NCBI RefSeq assembly: GCF_947507565.1
Contig: NC_089193.1
Coordinates: 1 to 64,000, forward strand
Length of the DNA: 64,000 nucleotides
Source: Oscarella lobularis
Lineage: Eukaryota; Porifera; Homoscleromorpha; Homosclerophorida; Oscarellidae
Reading direction: 5' to 3'
In this document: piece after piece, positions 20,695 to 34,755 of the stretch
Layout: each line of letters starts with the position of its first letter
Position numbering within the stretch: the first letter of the stretch is position 1
The notes under the pieces: model-generated
What the model was told of the DNA's origin: nothing
Seen by the model: the letters and a program-made list of their open reading frames with translations, nothing else
Database searches by the model: none
Position numbers and translations under genes: made by a program

Positions 20695-23600
20695 AACAAT
20701 TGTAGAAGGAAAAATTGCCCCAGGACAAATTGTCCTGGGAACAAATTGTCCCCAGGAAAAATTGTCCTGGGGACAAATTGTCCCAGGACAAATTGTCCCA
20801 GGACAAATTGTCCCAGGACAAATTGTCCCAGGACAAATTGTCCCAGGACAAATTGTCCCAGGACAAATTGTCCTAGGACAAATTGTCCCAGGACAAATTG
20901 TGCCAGGACAAATTGTCGTAGGACAAATTGTGTCAGGACAATTTGTCCTTGGGAAAAATTGTCCCCAGGACAAATTGTCCCAGGACAAATTGTCCCAGGA
21001 CAAATTGTCCCAGGACAAATTGTCCCAGGACAAATTGTCCTAGGAGAAGTTGTCCCAGGACAAATTGTCCCAGGACAAATTATCCTAGGACAAATTGTCC
21101 CCAGGACAAATTGTCCCCAGGACAAATTGTCCCAGGACAAATTGTCCCAGGACAAATTGTCCCAGGACAAATTGTCCCAGGACAAATTGTCCCAGGGACA
21201 AATTGTCCCAGGAAAAATTGTCCTAGGACAAATTGTCCCCAGGTCAAATTGTCCCCAGGACAAATTGTCCCAGGACAAATTGTCCCAGGACAAATTGTCC
21301 CAGGACAAATTGTCCCAGGACAAATTGTCCTAGGACAAATTGTCCCCAGGAAAAATTGTCCCGAGGACAAATTGTCCCAGGACAAATTGTCCCCAGGACA
21401 AATTGTCCCAGGACAAATTGTCCTAGGACAAATTGTCCCCAGGACAAATTGTCCCCAGGACAAATTGTCCCCAGGACAAATTGTCCCAGGACAAATTGTC
21501 CCCAGGACAAATTGTCCCCAGGACAAATTGTCCCAGGACAAATTGTCCCAGGACAAATTGTCCCCAGGACAAATTGTCCCAGGACAAATTGTCCCAGGAC
21601 AAATTGTCCCAGGACAAATTGTCCCAGGACAAATTGTCCCAGGACAAATTGTCCTAGGACAAATTGTCCCCAGGACAAATTGTCCCAGGACAAATTGTCC
21701 CAGGACAAATTGTCCTAGGACAAATTGTCCCCAGGACAAATTGTCCCAGGACAAATTGTCCCCAGGACAAATTGTCCCAGGACAAATTGTCCCAGGACAA
21801 ATTGTCCCAGGACAAATTGTCCCAGGACAAATTGTCCCAGGACAAATTGTCCTAGGACAAATTGTCCCCAGGACAAATTGTCCCAGGACAAATTGTCCCA
21901 GGACAAATTGTCCCAGGACAAATTGTCCTAGGACAAATTGTCCCCAGGACAAATTGTCCCAGGACAAATTGTCCTAGGACAAATTGTCCCCAGGACAAAT
22001 TGTCCCCAGGACAAATTGTCCCAGGACAAATTGTCCCAGGACAAATTGTCCCCAGGACAAATTGTCCCAGGACAAATTGTCCCAGGACAAATTGTCCCAG
22101 GACAAATTGTCCCAGGACAAATTGTCCCAGGACAAATTGTCCCAGGACAAATTGTCCCCAGGACAAATTGTCCCAGGACAAATTGTCCCAGGGACAAATT
22201 GTCCCAGGACAAATTGTCCCAGGACAAATTGTCCTAGGACAAATTGTCCCCAGGAGAAATTGTCCCCAGGACAAATTGTCCCAGGACAAATTGTCCCAGG
22301 ACAAATTGTCCCAGGACAAATTGTCCTAGGACAAATTGTCCCCAGGACAAATTGTCCCCAGGACAAATTGTCCCAGGACAAATTGTCCCAGGACAAATTG
22401 TCCCCAGGACAAATTGTCCCAGGACAAATTGTCCTAGGACAAATTGTCCCCAGGACAAATTGTCCCCAGGACAAATTGTCCCCAGGACAAATTGTCCCCA
22501 GGACAAATTGTCCCAGGACAAATTGTCCCCAGGACAAATTGTCCCAGGACAAATTGTCCCAGGACAAATTGTCCCCAGGACAAATTGTCCCAGGACAAAT
22601 TGTCCCAGGACAAATTGTCCCAGGACAAATTGTCCCAGGACAAATTGTCCTAGGACAAATTGTCCCCAGGACAAATTGTCCCAGGACAAATTGTCCCAGG
22701 ACAAATTGTCCCAGGACAAATTGTCGTAGGACAAATTTTCCCAGGACAAATTGTCCCCAGGACAAATTGTCCCAGGACAAATTCTCCTAGGACAAATTGT
22801 CCCCAGGACAAATTGTCCCCAGGACAAATTGTCCCAGGACAAATTGTCCCAGGACAAATTGTCCCAGGACAAATTGTCCTAGGACAAATTGTCCCCAGGA
22901 CAAATTTGTCCCCAGGACAAATTGTCCCAGGACAAATTGTCCCAGGACAAATTGTCCCCAGGACAAATTGTCCCAGGACAAATTGTCCTAGGACAAATTG
23001 TCCCCAGGACAAATTGTCCCCAGGAGAAATTGTCCCAGGACAAATTGTCCTAGGACAAATTGTCCCAGGACAAATTGTCCCAGGACAAATTGTCCCAGGA
23101 CAAATTGTCCTAGGACAAATTGTCCCCAGGACAAATTGTCCCCAGGACAAATTGTCCCAGAACAAATTGTCCCAGGACAAATTGTCCCAGGACAAATTGT
23201 CCCCAGGACAAATTGTCCCAGGACAAATTGTCCTAGGACAAATTGTCCCCAGGACAAATTGTCCCAGGACAAATTGTCCCAGGACAAATTGTCCCAGGAC
23301 AAATTGTCCTAGGACAAATTGTCCCCAGGACAAATTGTCCCTAGGACAAATTGTCCCAGGACAAATTGTCCCCAGGACAAATTGTCCCAGGACAAATTGT
23401 CCTAGGACAAATTGTCCCCAGGACAAATTGTCCCAGGACAAATTGTCCCAGGACAAATTGTCCTAGGACAAATTGTCCCCAGGAGAAATTGTCCCCAAGA
23501 CAAATTGTCCCCACGACAAATTGTCCCAGGACAAATTGTCCCAGGACAAATTGTGAAGGACAATTTGTCCCCAGGACAAATTGTCCCCACGACAAATTGT

Positions 23601-23930
23601 CCCCAGGACAAATTGTCCCCAGGACAAATTGTCCCAGGACAAATTATCCCAGGACAAATTGTGAAGGACAATTTGTCCCCAGGACAAATTGTCCCCAGGA
23701 CAAATTGTCCCAGGACAAATTGTCCCCAGGACAAATTGTCCAATTGTCCCAGGACAAATTGTCCCAGGACAAATTGTCCCAGGACAAATTGTTCTAGGAC
23801 AAATTGTCCCCAGGACAAATTGTCCCCAGGACAAATTGTCCCAAGGACAAATTGTCCCAGGACAAATTGTCCGAAGACAAATTGTCCCAGGACAATTTGT
23901 CCTGGGGACAAATTGTACCCAAGACAAATT
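20695..23930. repeat. P array 1 (3.2 kb)
   Basis: About 210 units. The left edge is CAAGGAACAATTGTAGAAGG then degenerate units. Three spacer types alternate: TTGTCC-CA-GGACAA (15-bp step), TTGTCC-CCA-GGACAA (16-bp step) and TTGTCC-TA-GGACAA (AvrII site CCTAGG). The 15-bp unit has no stop codon in any of six frames, which alone explains the long frames on both strands. Confidence 0.95.
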
Positions 23931-26115
23931 CTGAATAAATGCAGAATTAATTCTGAATAAATGCAGAAATAATTTTGAATTAATGCAGAAGAAATGCCGA
24001 ATTTATTCTGAATTAATGAAGAATTTATTCCGAATAAATGTAAAATTTATTCTGAATTAATGCAGAATTTATTCTGAATTAATAAAGAATTTTTTCTGAA
24101 TTAATGCAGAATTTATTCTGCATTAATCTAGAATAATTTCTGCATTAATGCAGAATTAATTCAGAATTATTCAGAATTAATGCAGAATTTATTCTGAATT
24201 AATTCAGAATTATTCAGAATTAATGCAGAATTTATTCTGAATTAATGCAGAATTTATTCTGAATAAATGCAGAAGGTATTCTGAATTAATGCAGAATTTA
24301 TTCTGAATTAATGCAGAATTAATTCAGAATTTATTCTGAATTAATGCAGAATTTATTCTGAACTAATGCAGAATTTATTCTGAATTAATGCAGAATTTAT
24401 TCTGAATAAATGCAGAATCAATTCTGAATAAATGCAGAATTAATTCAGAATTTATTCTGAATTAATGCAGAATTTATTCTGAATTAATGCAGAACTTATT
24501 CTGAATAAAAGCAGAATTTATTCTGAATTAATGCAGAATTTATTCGGAACTAATTCCGAATTTATTCTGACTAAATGCAGAATTTATTCTGAATTAATGC
24601 AGAATTTATTCTGAATTAATGCAGAAATTATTCTGAATTAATGCAGAATTTATTCTGAATAAATGTAGCATTTATTCGGAATTAATTGAGAATTAATTCT
24701 GAATTAATGCAGAATTTATTCTGAATTAATGCAGAATTTATTCTGAATAAATGCAGAATTAATTCTGAATTAATGCATAATAAATGCGAAATTTATTCTG
24801 AATTAATGCAGAATTTATTTTGAATGAATTAAGAATTTATTCTGAATTAATGCAGAATTTATTCTGAATTAATGCAGTATTTATTCTGAATAAATGCAGA
24901 AGTTATTCTGAATTAATGCAGAATTTATTCTGAATTAATGCAAAATTAATTCTGAATAAATGCAGAATTAATTCTGAATTCATGCAGAATTAATTCAGAA
25001 TTTATTCTGAATAAATGCAGAATTAATTCTGTATTAATGCAGAAAAAATGCGGAATTTATTCTGAATTAATGCAGAATTTATTCTGAATTAATGCAGAAT
25101 TAATTCTGAATAAATACAGAATTAATTCTGAATTAATGCAGAATTTATTCGGAACTAATACCGAATTTATTCTGAATAAATGCAGAATTTATTCTGAATT
25201 AATGCAGAATTTATTTTGAATTAATGCAGAACTTATTCTGAATTAATGCAGAATTTATTCTGAATAAATGCAGAATTTATTCTGAATTAAAGAAGAATTT
25301 ATTCTGAATTAATGCAGAATTAATTCAGAATTTATTCTGAATTAATGCAGAATTTATTCTGAACTAATGCAGAATTTATTCTAAATTAATACAAAATTAA
25401 TTCTGAATAAATGCAGAATCAATTCTGAATTAATGCAGAATTAATTCAGAATTTATTCTGAATTAATGCAGAATTTATTCTCAATTAATGCAGAACTTGT
25501 TCTGAATAAAAGCAGAATTTATTCTGAATTAATGCAGAATTTATTCGGAAGGAATGCCGAATTTTTTCTGAATTTATTCTGAATTAATGCAGAATTTATT
25601 CTGAATTAATGCAGAACTTATTCTGAATTAATGCAGAATTTATTCTGAATTAATGCAGAATTTATTCTGAATTAATGCAGAATTTATTCTGAATAAATGC
25701 AGAAGTTATTCTGAATTAATGCAGAATTTATTCTGAATTAATGCAGAATTAATTCAGAATTTATTCTGAATTAATGCAGAATTTATTCTGAATTAATGCA
25801 GAATTTATTCTGAATTAATGCAGTATTTATTCTGAATAAATGCAGAAGTTATTCTGAATTAATGCAGAATTTATTCTGAATTAATGCAGAATTTATTCTG
25901 AATTAATGCAAAATTAATTCGGAATAAATGCAGAATTAATTCTGAATTAATGCAGAATTAATTCAGAATTTATTCTGAATAAATGCAGAATTAATTCTGA
26001 ATTAATGCAGAAAAAATGCGGAATTTATTCTGAATTAATGCAGAATTTATTCTGAATTAATGCAGAATTAATTCTGAATAAATTCAGAATTAATTCTGAA
26101 TTAATGCAGAATAAA
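23931..26115. repeat. Q array 2
   Basis: AT-rich repeat as in Q array 1, 2.2 kb. Its left border phrase (GCAGAAGAAATGCCGAATTT) and right border phrase (CAGAATAAAAGATCG) match the other cassettes. Confidence 0.92.
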
Positions 26116-26473
26116 AGATCGTGAACTTACGTAGACAAGGTGCTTCAGCTTTCTTTTCAACATTCTATATTCTTTACGAGAGCTATGCTGCCATGAAGCA
26201 TCCATGATCGTATGTAAGGTGAAGAAAACGACAGGCGCTCCGTCGTGAGTCGACGATACGTCGGCGATCGTTCTAAAAGATCGCTCGTACACCCCGAAAC
26301 GCCATGACGACGAAAAACTTAGCAATAACCGTTCAGAAAGTGACGGAACACGACAAGAAGTCGATCAAGAACCTCAAACTCGCTCGCTAAGCGATGCACT
26401 TGAGACGAACGACGAGCAGGGCTTTTCGAGTGTAACGCGCGCTAAAACATCGCGAAAAAATCTCACATTCTCT
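26116..26473 (-). repeat. Core 2
   Basis: Near-identical to core 1, 6418 bp downstream of it. The GTAAGT donor and the minus-strand frame are intact. Confidence 0.55.
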
Positions 26474-27112
26474 GAATAAACACAGAATTTATTCTGACTT
26501 AATGCAGGATTTATTCTGAATTAATTCAGAATTTATTCTGAATTAATTCAGAATTTATACTGAATTAATGTAGAATTAATGAAGAATTTATGAAGAATTT
26601 ATTCTGCATTAATTCAGAATAAAATTCAGCATTAATTCAGAATAAAATCTGCATTAATTGAGAATAAATTCTGCATTAATTCAGAATAAATTCTGCATTA
26701 ATTGAGAATGAATTCTGCATTAATTCAGAATTAATTCTGAATTAATTCAGATTTTATTCTGAATTATTGCAGAATTAATTCTGATAAAATACAAAATAAA
26801 TTCTAAATTAATGCAGAATAAATGCGGAATTTATTCTGAATAAATGCAAAATTTATTCTGAATTAATGCAGAATTTATTCTCAATTATTGCAGAATAAAT
26901 GCGAAATTTATTCTCAATTAATTCAGAATTTATTCTGAAATTATTCTAGATTAATGCAGAATTTATTCTGAAATAATGCAGAATTTATTTTCAATTATTG
27001 CAGAATTAATTCCGAATAAATGCAGATTTAATTCTTAATTAATGCAGAATAAATCGGGAATTTATTCTGCATTAATGCAGAATTTATTCTGAATTAACTT
27101 AGAATTTCAAGG
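26474..27112. repeat. q array 2 with an inverted block
   Basis: Same organisation as q array 1; the reversed units lie at about 26605-26735. Confidence 0.85.
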
Positions 27113-30100
27113 AACAATTGTAGAAGGAAAAATTGCCCCAGGACAAATTGTCCTGGGAACAAATTGTCCCCAGGAAAAATTGTGCTGGGGACAAATTGTC
27201 CCAGGACAAATTGTCCCAGGACAAATTGTCCCAGGACAAATTGTCCCAGGACAAATTGTCCCAGGACAAATTGTGAAGGACAATTTGTCCCCAGGACAAA
27301 TTGTCCCCACGACAAATTGTCCCCACGACAAATTGTCCCCAGGACAAATTGTCCCAGGACAAATTGTCCCATGACAAATTGTGCCAGGAAAAATTGTCCC
27401 CAGGACAAATTGTCCCCAGGACAAATTGTCCCCTGGAAAAATTGTCCCCAGGACAAATTCTCCCCAGGACAAATTGTCCCAGGACAAATTGTCCTAGGAC
27501 AAATTGTTCCAGGACAAATTGTCCCAAGGACAAATTGTCCCAGGACAAATTGTCCTAGGACAAATTGTCCCAGGACAAATTGTCCCAGGACAAATTGTCC
27601 CCAGGACAAATTGTCCCAGGACAAATTGTGCCAGGACAAATTGTCGTAGGACAAATTGTGTCAGGACAAATTGTCCCAGGATAAATTGTCCTAGGACAAA
27701 TTGTCCCAGGACAAATTGTCCCAGGACAAATTGTCCTAGGACAAATTGTCCCCAGGACAAATTGTGTCCAGGACAAATTGTCCCAGGACAAATTCTCCTG
27801 GGGACAAATTGTCCCAGGACAAATTGTCCCCAGGACAAATTGTCCCAGGACAAATTGTCCTAGGACAAATTGTCCCCAGGACAAATTGTCCCCAGGACAA
27901 ATTGTCCCAGAACAAATTGTCCTAGGACAAATTGTCCCCAGGACAAATTGTCCCCAGGACAAATTGTCCCCAGGACAAATTGTCCCAGGACAAATTGTCC
28001 CAGGACAAATTGTCCCAGGACAAATTGTCCCAGGACAAATTGTCCCAGGACAAATTGTCCCAGGACAAATTGTCCCAGGACAAATTGTCCCAGGACAAAT
28101 TGTCCCGGGACAAATTGTCCCCAGGACAAATTGTCCCCAAGACAAATTGTCCCAGGACAAATTGTCCCAGGACAAATTGTCCTAGGACAAATTGTCCACA
28201 GGACAAATTGTCCCCAGGACAAATTGTCCAAGGACAAATTGTCCCAGGACAAATTGTCCTAGGACAAACTGTCCCCAGGACAAATTGTCCCCAGGACAAA
28301 TTGTCCCAGGACAAATTGTCCTAGGAGAAATTGTCCCAGGAAAAATTGTCCCAGGACAAATTGTCCCAGGACAAATTGTCCTAGGACAAATTGTCCCAGG
28401 ACAAATTGTCCCAGGACAAATTGTCCCCAGGACAAATTGTCCCAGGACAAATTGTCCCCAGGACAAATTGTCCCCAGGACAAATTGTCCCAGGACAAATT
28501 GTCCTAGGACAAATTGTCCCCAGGACAAATTGTCCCCAGGACAAATTGTCCCAGGACAAATTGTCCTAGGACAAATTGTCCCCAGGACAAATTGTCCCCA
28601 GGACAAATTTTCCCAGGACAAATTGTCCCCAGGACAAATTGTCCCAGGACAAATTGTCCTAGGACAAATTGTCCCCAGGACAAATTGTCCCCAGGACAAA
28701 TTGTCCCAGGACAAATTGTCCCAGGACAAATTGTCCCCAGGACAAATTGTCCCAGGACAAATTGTCCCAGGACAAATTGTCCCAGGACAAATTGTCCCAG
28801 GACAAATTGTGCCAGGACAAATTGTCGTAGGACAAATTGTGTCAGGACAATTTGTCCTGGGGACAAATTGTCCCCAGGACAAATTGTCCCCAGGACAAAT
28901 TGTCCCCAGGACAAATTGTCCCCAGGACAAATTGTCCCAGGACAAATTGTGCCAGGACAAATTGTCGTAGGACAAATTGTGTCAGGACAAATTGTCCCAG
29001 GACAAATTGTCCCCAGGACAAATTGTCCCAGGACAAATTGTCCTAGGACAAATTGTCCCCAGGACAAATTGTCCCCAGGACAAATTGTCCCCAGGACAAA
29101 TTGTCCCAGGACAAATTGTCCCAGGACAAATTGTCCCAGGACAAATTGTCCCAGGACAAATTGTCCCAGGACAAATTGTCCCAGGACAAATTGTCCCAGG
29201 ACAAATTGTCCCAGGACAAATTGTCCCGGGACAAATTGTCCCCAGGACAAATTGTCCCCAGGACAAATTGTCCCAGGACAAATTGTCCCAGGACAAATTG
29301 TCCTAGGACAAATTGTCCCCAGGACAAATTGTCCCCAGGACAAATTGTCCAAGGACAAATTGTCCCAGGACAAATTGTCCCCAGGACAAATTGTCCCAGG
29401 ACAAATTGTCCTAGGACAAACTGTCCCCAGGACAAATTGTCCCCAGGACAAATTGTCCCAGGACAAATTGTCCTAGGAGAAATTGTCCCAGGAAAAATTG
29501 TCCCAGGACAAATTGTCCCAGGACAAATTGTCCTAGGACAAATTGTCCCAGGACAAATTGTCCCAGGACAAATTGTCCCCAGGACAAATTGTCCCAGGAC
29601 AAATTGTCCCCAGGACAAATTGTCCCCAGGACAAATTGTCCCAGGACAAATTGTCCTAGGACAAATTGTCCCCAGGACAAATTGTCCCCAGGACAAATTG
29701 TCCCAGGACAAATTGTCCTAGGACAAATTGTCCCCAGGACAAATTGTCCCCAGGACAAATTTTCCCAGGACAAATTGTCCCCAGGACAAATTGTCCCAGG
29801 ACAAATTGTCCTAGGACAAATTGTCCCCAGGACAAATTGTCCCCAGGACAAATTGTCCCAGGACAAATTGTCCCAGGACAAATTGTCCCCAGGACAAATT
29901 GTCCCAGGACAAATTGTCCCCAGGACAAATTGTCCCAGGACAAATTGTCCTAGGACAAATTGTCCCCAGGACAAATTGTCCCCAGGACAAATTGTCCCAG
30001 GACAAATTGTCCCCAGGACAAATTGTCCCAGGACAAATTGTCCCAGGACAAATTGTCCCCAGGACAAATTGTCCCAGGACAAATTGTCCCAGGACAAATT

Positions 30101-31484
30101 GTCCCAGGACAAATTGTCCCAGGACAAATTGTGCCAGGACAAATTGTCGTAGGACAAATTGTGTCAGGACAATTTGTCCTGGGGACAAATTGTCCCCAGG
30201 ACAAATTGTCCCAGGACAAATTGTCCCAGGACAAATTGTCCCAGGACAAATTGTCCCAGGACAAATTGTCCTAGGACAAATTGTCCCCAGGACAAATTGT
30301 CCCAAAGACAAATTGTCCCAGGACAAATTGTCCCAGGACAAATTGTCCCCAGGACAAATTGTCCCCAGGATAAATTGTCCCAGGACAAATTGTCCTAGGA
30401 GAAATTGTCCCAGGACAAATTGTCCCAGGACAAATTGTCCCAGGACAAATTGTCCCCAGGACAAATTGTCCCCAGGACAAATTGTCCCAGGACAAATTGT
30501 CCCAGGACAAATTGTCCCCAGGAAAAATTGTCCCAGGACAAATTGTCCCCAGGACAAATTGTCCCCAGGACAAATTGTCCCAGGACAAATTGTCCCAGGA
30601 CAAATTGTCCCCAAGACAAATTGTCCCAGGACAAATTGTCCTAGGACAAATTGTCCCCAGGACAAATTGTCCCAGGACAAATTGTCCCAGGACAAATTGT
30701 CCCAGGACAAATTGTCCTAGGACAAATTGTCCCCAGGACAAATTGTCCCCAGGACAAATTGTCCCAGGACAAATTGTCCCAGGACAAATTGTCCCAGGAC
30801 AAATTGTCCCCAGGACAAATTGTCCCAGGACAAATTGTCCTAGGACAAATTGTCCCCAGGACAAATTGTCCCCAGGACAAATTGTCCCAGGACAAATTGT
30901 CCTAGGACAATTGTCCCCAGGACAAATTGTCCCCAGGACAAATTGTCCCAGGACAAATTGTCCCCAGGACAAATTGTCCCAGGACAAATTGTCCTAGGAC
31001 AAATTGTCCCCAGGACAAATTGTCCCCAGGACAAATTGTCCCAGGACAAATTGTCCCAGGACAAATTGTCCCAGGACAAATTGTCCCAGGACAAATTGTC
31101 CTAGGACAAATTGTCCCCAGGACAAATTGTCCCCAGGACAAATTGTCCCAGGACAAATTGTCCTAGGACAAATTGTCCCCAGGACAAATTGTCCCCAGGA
31201 CAAATTGTCCCAGGACAAATTGTCCCCAGGACAAATTGTCCCAGGACAAATTGTCCTAGGACAAATTGTCCCCAGGACAAATTGTCCCCAGGACAAATTG
31301 TCCCAGGACAAATTGTCCCAGGACAAATTGTCCCAGGACAAATTGTTCTAGGACAAATTGTCCCCAGGACAAATTGTCCCCAGGACAAATTGTCCCAAGG
31401 ACAAATTGTCCCAGGACAAATTGTCCGAAGACAAATTGTCCCAGGACAATTTGTCCTGGGGACAAATTGTACCCAAGACAAATT
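27113..31484. repeat. P array 2 (4.4 kb)
   Basis: About 285 units. It has an internal tandem duplication: the rare word CTAGGACAAACTGTCC occurs at 28259 and again 1152 bp later at 29411. The marker trio TGTGCC, TGTCGT, TGTGTC occurs at about 27627, 28807, 28948 and 30130. Confidence 0.95.
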
Positions 31485-33758
31485 CTGAATAAATGCAGAA
31501 TTAATTCTGAATAAATGCAGAAATAATTTTGAATTAATGCAGAAGAAATGCCGAATTTATTCTGAATTAATGAAGAATTTATTCCGAATAAATGTAAAAT
31601 TTATTCTGAGTTAATGCAGAATTTATTCTGAATTAATAAAGAATTTTTTCTGAATTAATGCAGAATTTATTCTGCATTAATCTAGAATAAATTCTGCATT
31701 AATGCAGAATTAATTCAGAATTATTCAGAATTAATGCAGAATTTATTCTGAATTAATTTAGAATTTATTCTGAATTATTGCAGAATTTATTCTGAATTAA
31801 TGCAGAATTTATTCTGAATAAATGCAGAAGGTATTCTGAATTAATGCAGAATTTATTCTGAATTAATGCAGAATTAATTCAGAATTTATTCTGAATTAAT
31901 GCAGAATTTATTCTGAACTAATGCAGAATTTATTCTGAATTAATGCAGAATTTATTCTGAATAAATGCAGAATCAATTCTGAATTAATGCAGAATTAATT
32001 CAGAATTTATTCTGAATTAATGCAGAATTTATTCTGAATTAATGCAGAACTTATTCTGAATAAAAGCAGAATTTATTCTGAATTAATGCAGAATTTATTC
32101 GGAACTAATGCCGAATTTATTCTGACTAAATGCAGAATTTATTCTGAATTAATGCAGAATTTATTCTGAATTAATGCAGAATTTATTCTGAATTAATGCA
32201 GAATTTATTCTGAATAAATGTAGCATTTATTCTGAATTAATTCAGAATTAATTCTGAATTAATGCAGAATTTATTCTGAATTAATGCAGAATTTATTCTG
32301 AATAAATGCAGAATTAATTCTGAATTAATGCAGAATAAATGCGAAATTTATTCTGATTTAATGCAGAATTTATTTTGAATGAATTCAGAATTTATTCTGA
32401 ATTAATGCAGGTTTTATTCTGAATAAATGCAGTATTTATTCTGAATAAATGCAGAAGTTATTCTGAATTAAAGCAGAATTTATTCTGAATTAATGCAGAA
32501 TTTATTCTGAATTAATGCAAAATTAATTCTGAATAAATGCAGAATTAATTCTGAATTCATGCAGAATTAATTCTGAATTTATTCTGAATAAATGCAGAAT
32601 TAATTCTGAATTAATGCAGAAAAAATGCGGAATTTATTCTGAATTAATGCAGAATTTATTCTGAATTAATGCAGAATTAATTCTGAATAAATACAGAATT
32701 AATTCTGAATTAATGCAGAATTTATTCGGAACTAATACCGAATTTATTCTGAATAAATGCAGAATTTATTCTGAATTAATGCAGAATTTATTTTGAATTA
32801 ATGCAGAACTTATTCTGAATTAATGCAGAATTTATTCTGAATAAATGCAGAATTTATTCTGAATTAAAGAAGAATTTATTCTGAATTAATGCAGAATTAA
32901 TTCAGAATTTATTCTGAATTAATGCAGAATTTATTCTGAACTAATGCAGAATTTATTCTGAATTAATACAAAATTAATTCTGAATAAATGCAGAATCAAT
33001 TCTGAATTAATGCAGAATTAATTCGGAATTTATTCTGAATTAATGCAGAATTTATTCTGAATTAATGCAGAACTTGTTCTGAATAAAAGCAGAATTTATT
33101 CTGAATTAATGCGGAATTTATTCGGAAGTAATGCCGAATTTTTTCTGAATTTATTCTGAATTAATGCAGAATTTATTCTGAATTAATGCAGAACTTATTC
33201 TGAATTAATGCAGAATTTATTCTGAATAAATGTAGCATTTATTCTGAATTAATTCAGAATTAATTCTGAATTAATGCAGAATTTATTCTGAATTAATGCA
33301 GAATTTATTCTGAATAAATGCAGAAGTTATTCTGAATTAATGCAGAATTTATTCTGAATTAATGCAGAATTAATTCAGAATTTATTCTGAATTAATGCAG
33401 AATTTATTCTGAATTAATGCAGAATTTATTCTGAATTAATGCAGTATTTATTCTGAATAAATGCAGAAGTTATTCTGAATTAATGCAGAATTTATTCTGA
33501 ATTAATGCAGAATTTATTCTGAATTAATGCAAAATTAATTCGGAATAAATGCAGAATTAATTCTGAATTAATGCAGAATTAATTCAGAATTTATTCTGAA
33601 TAAATGCAGAATTAATTCTGAATTAATGCAGAAAAAATGCGGAATTTATTCTGAATTAATGCAGAATTTATTCTGAATTAATGCAGAATTAATTCTGAAT
33701 AAATACAGAATTAATTCTGAATTAATACTGAATTAATTCTGAATTAATGCAGAATAAA
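31485..33758. repeat. Q array 3
   Basis: AT-rich repeat, 2.3 kb. The order of variant units follows Q array 2 closely over long stretches, so the cassettes were duplicated as blocks. Confidence 0.92.
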
Positions 33759-34116
33759 AGATCGTGAACTTACGTAGACAAGGTGCTTCAGCTTTCTTTT
33801 CAACATTCTATATTCTTTACGAGAGCTATGCTGCCATGAAGCATCCATGATCGTATGTAAGGTGAAGAAAACGACAGGCGCTCCGTCGTGAGTCGACGAT
33901 ACGTCGGCGATCGTTCTAAAAGATCGCTCGTACACCCCGAAACGCCATGACGACGAAAAACTTAGCAATAACCGTTCAGAAAGTGACGGAACACGACAAG
34001 AAGTCGATCAAGAACCTCAAACTCGCTCGCTAAGCGATGCACTTGAGACGAACGACGAGCAGGGCTTTTCGAGTGTAACGCGCGCTAAAACATCGCGAAA
34101 GAATCTCACATTCTCT
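33759..34116 (-). repeat. Core 3
   Basis: Near-identical to the other cores, 7643 bp beyond core 2, with donor and frame intact. Confidence 0.55.
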
Positions 34117-34755
34117 GAATAAACACAGAATTTATTCTGACTTAATGCAGGATTTATTCTGAATTAATTCAGAATTAATTCTGAATTAATTCAGAATTTA
34201 TACTGAATTAATGTAGAATTAATGAAGAATTAATGAAGAATTTATTCTGCATTAATTCAGAATAAAATTCAGCATTAATTCAGAATAAAATCTGCATTAA
34301 TTGAGAATAAATTCTGCATTAATTCAGAATAAATTCTGCATTAATTGAGAATAAATTCTGCATTAATTCAGAAATAATTCTGAATTAATTCAGATTTTAT
34401 TCTGAATTATTGCAGAATTAATTCTGATAAAATGCAAAATAAATTCTAAATTAATGCAGAATAAATGCGGAATTTATTCTGAATAAATGCAAAATTTATT
34501 CTGAATTAATGCAGAATTTATTCTCAATTATTGCAGAATAAATGCGAAATTTATTCTCAATTAATTCAGAATTTATTCTGAAATTATTCTAGATTAATGC
34601 AGAATTTATCCTGAAATAATGCAGAACTTATTTTCAATTATTGCAGAATTAATTCTGAATAAATGCAGACTTAATTCTTAATTAATGCAGAATAAATCGG
34701 GAATTTATGCTGCATTAATGCAGAATTTATTCTGAATTAACTTAGAATTTCAAGG
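34117..34755. repeat. q array 3 with an inverted block
   Basis: Reversed units at about 34235-34370, otherwise as in q array 1. Confidence 0.85.
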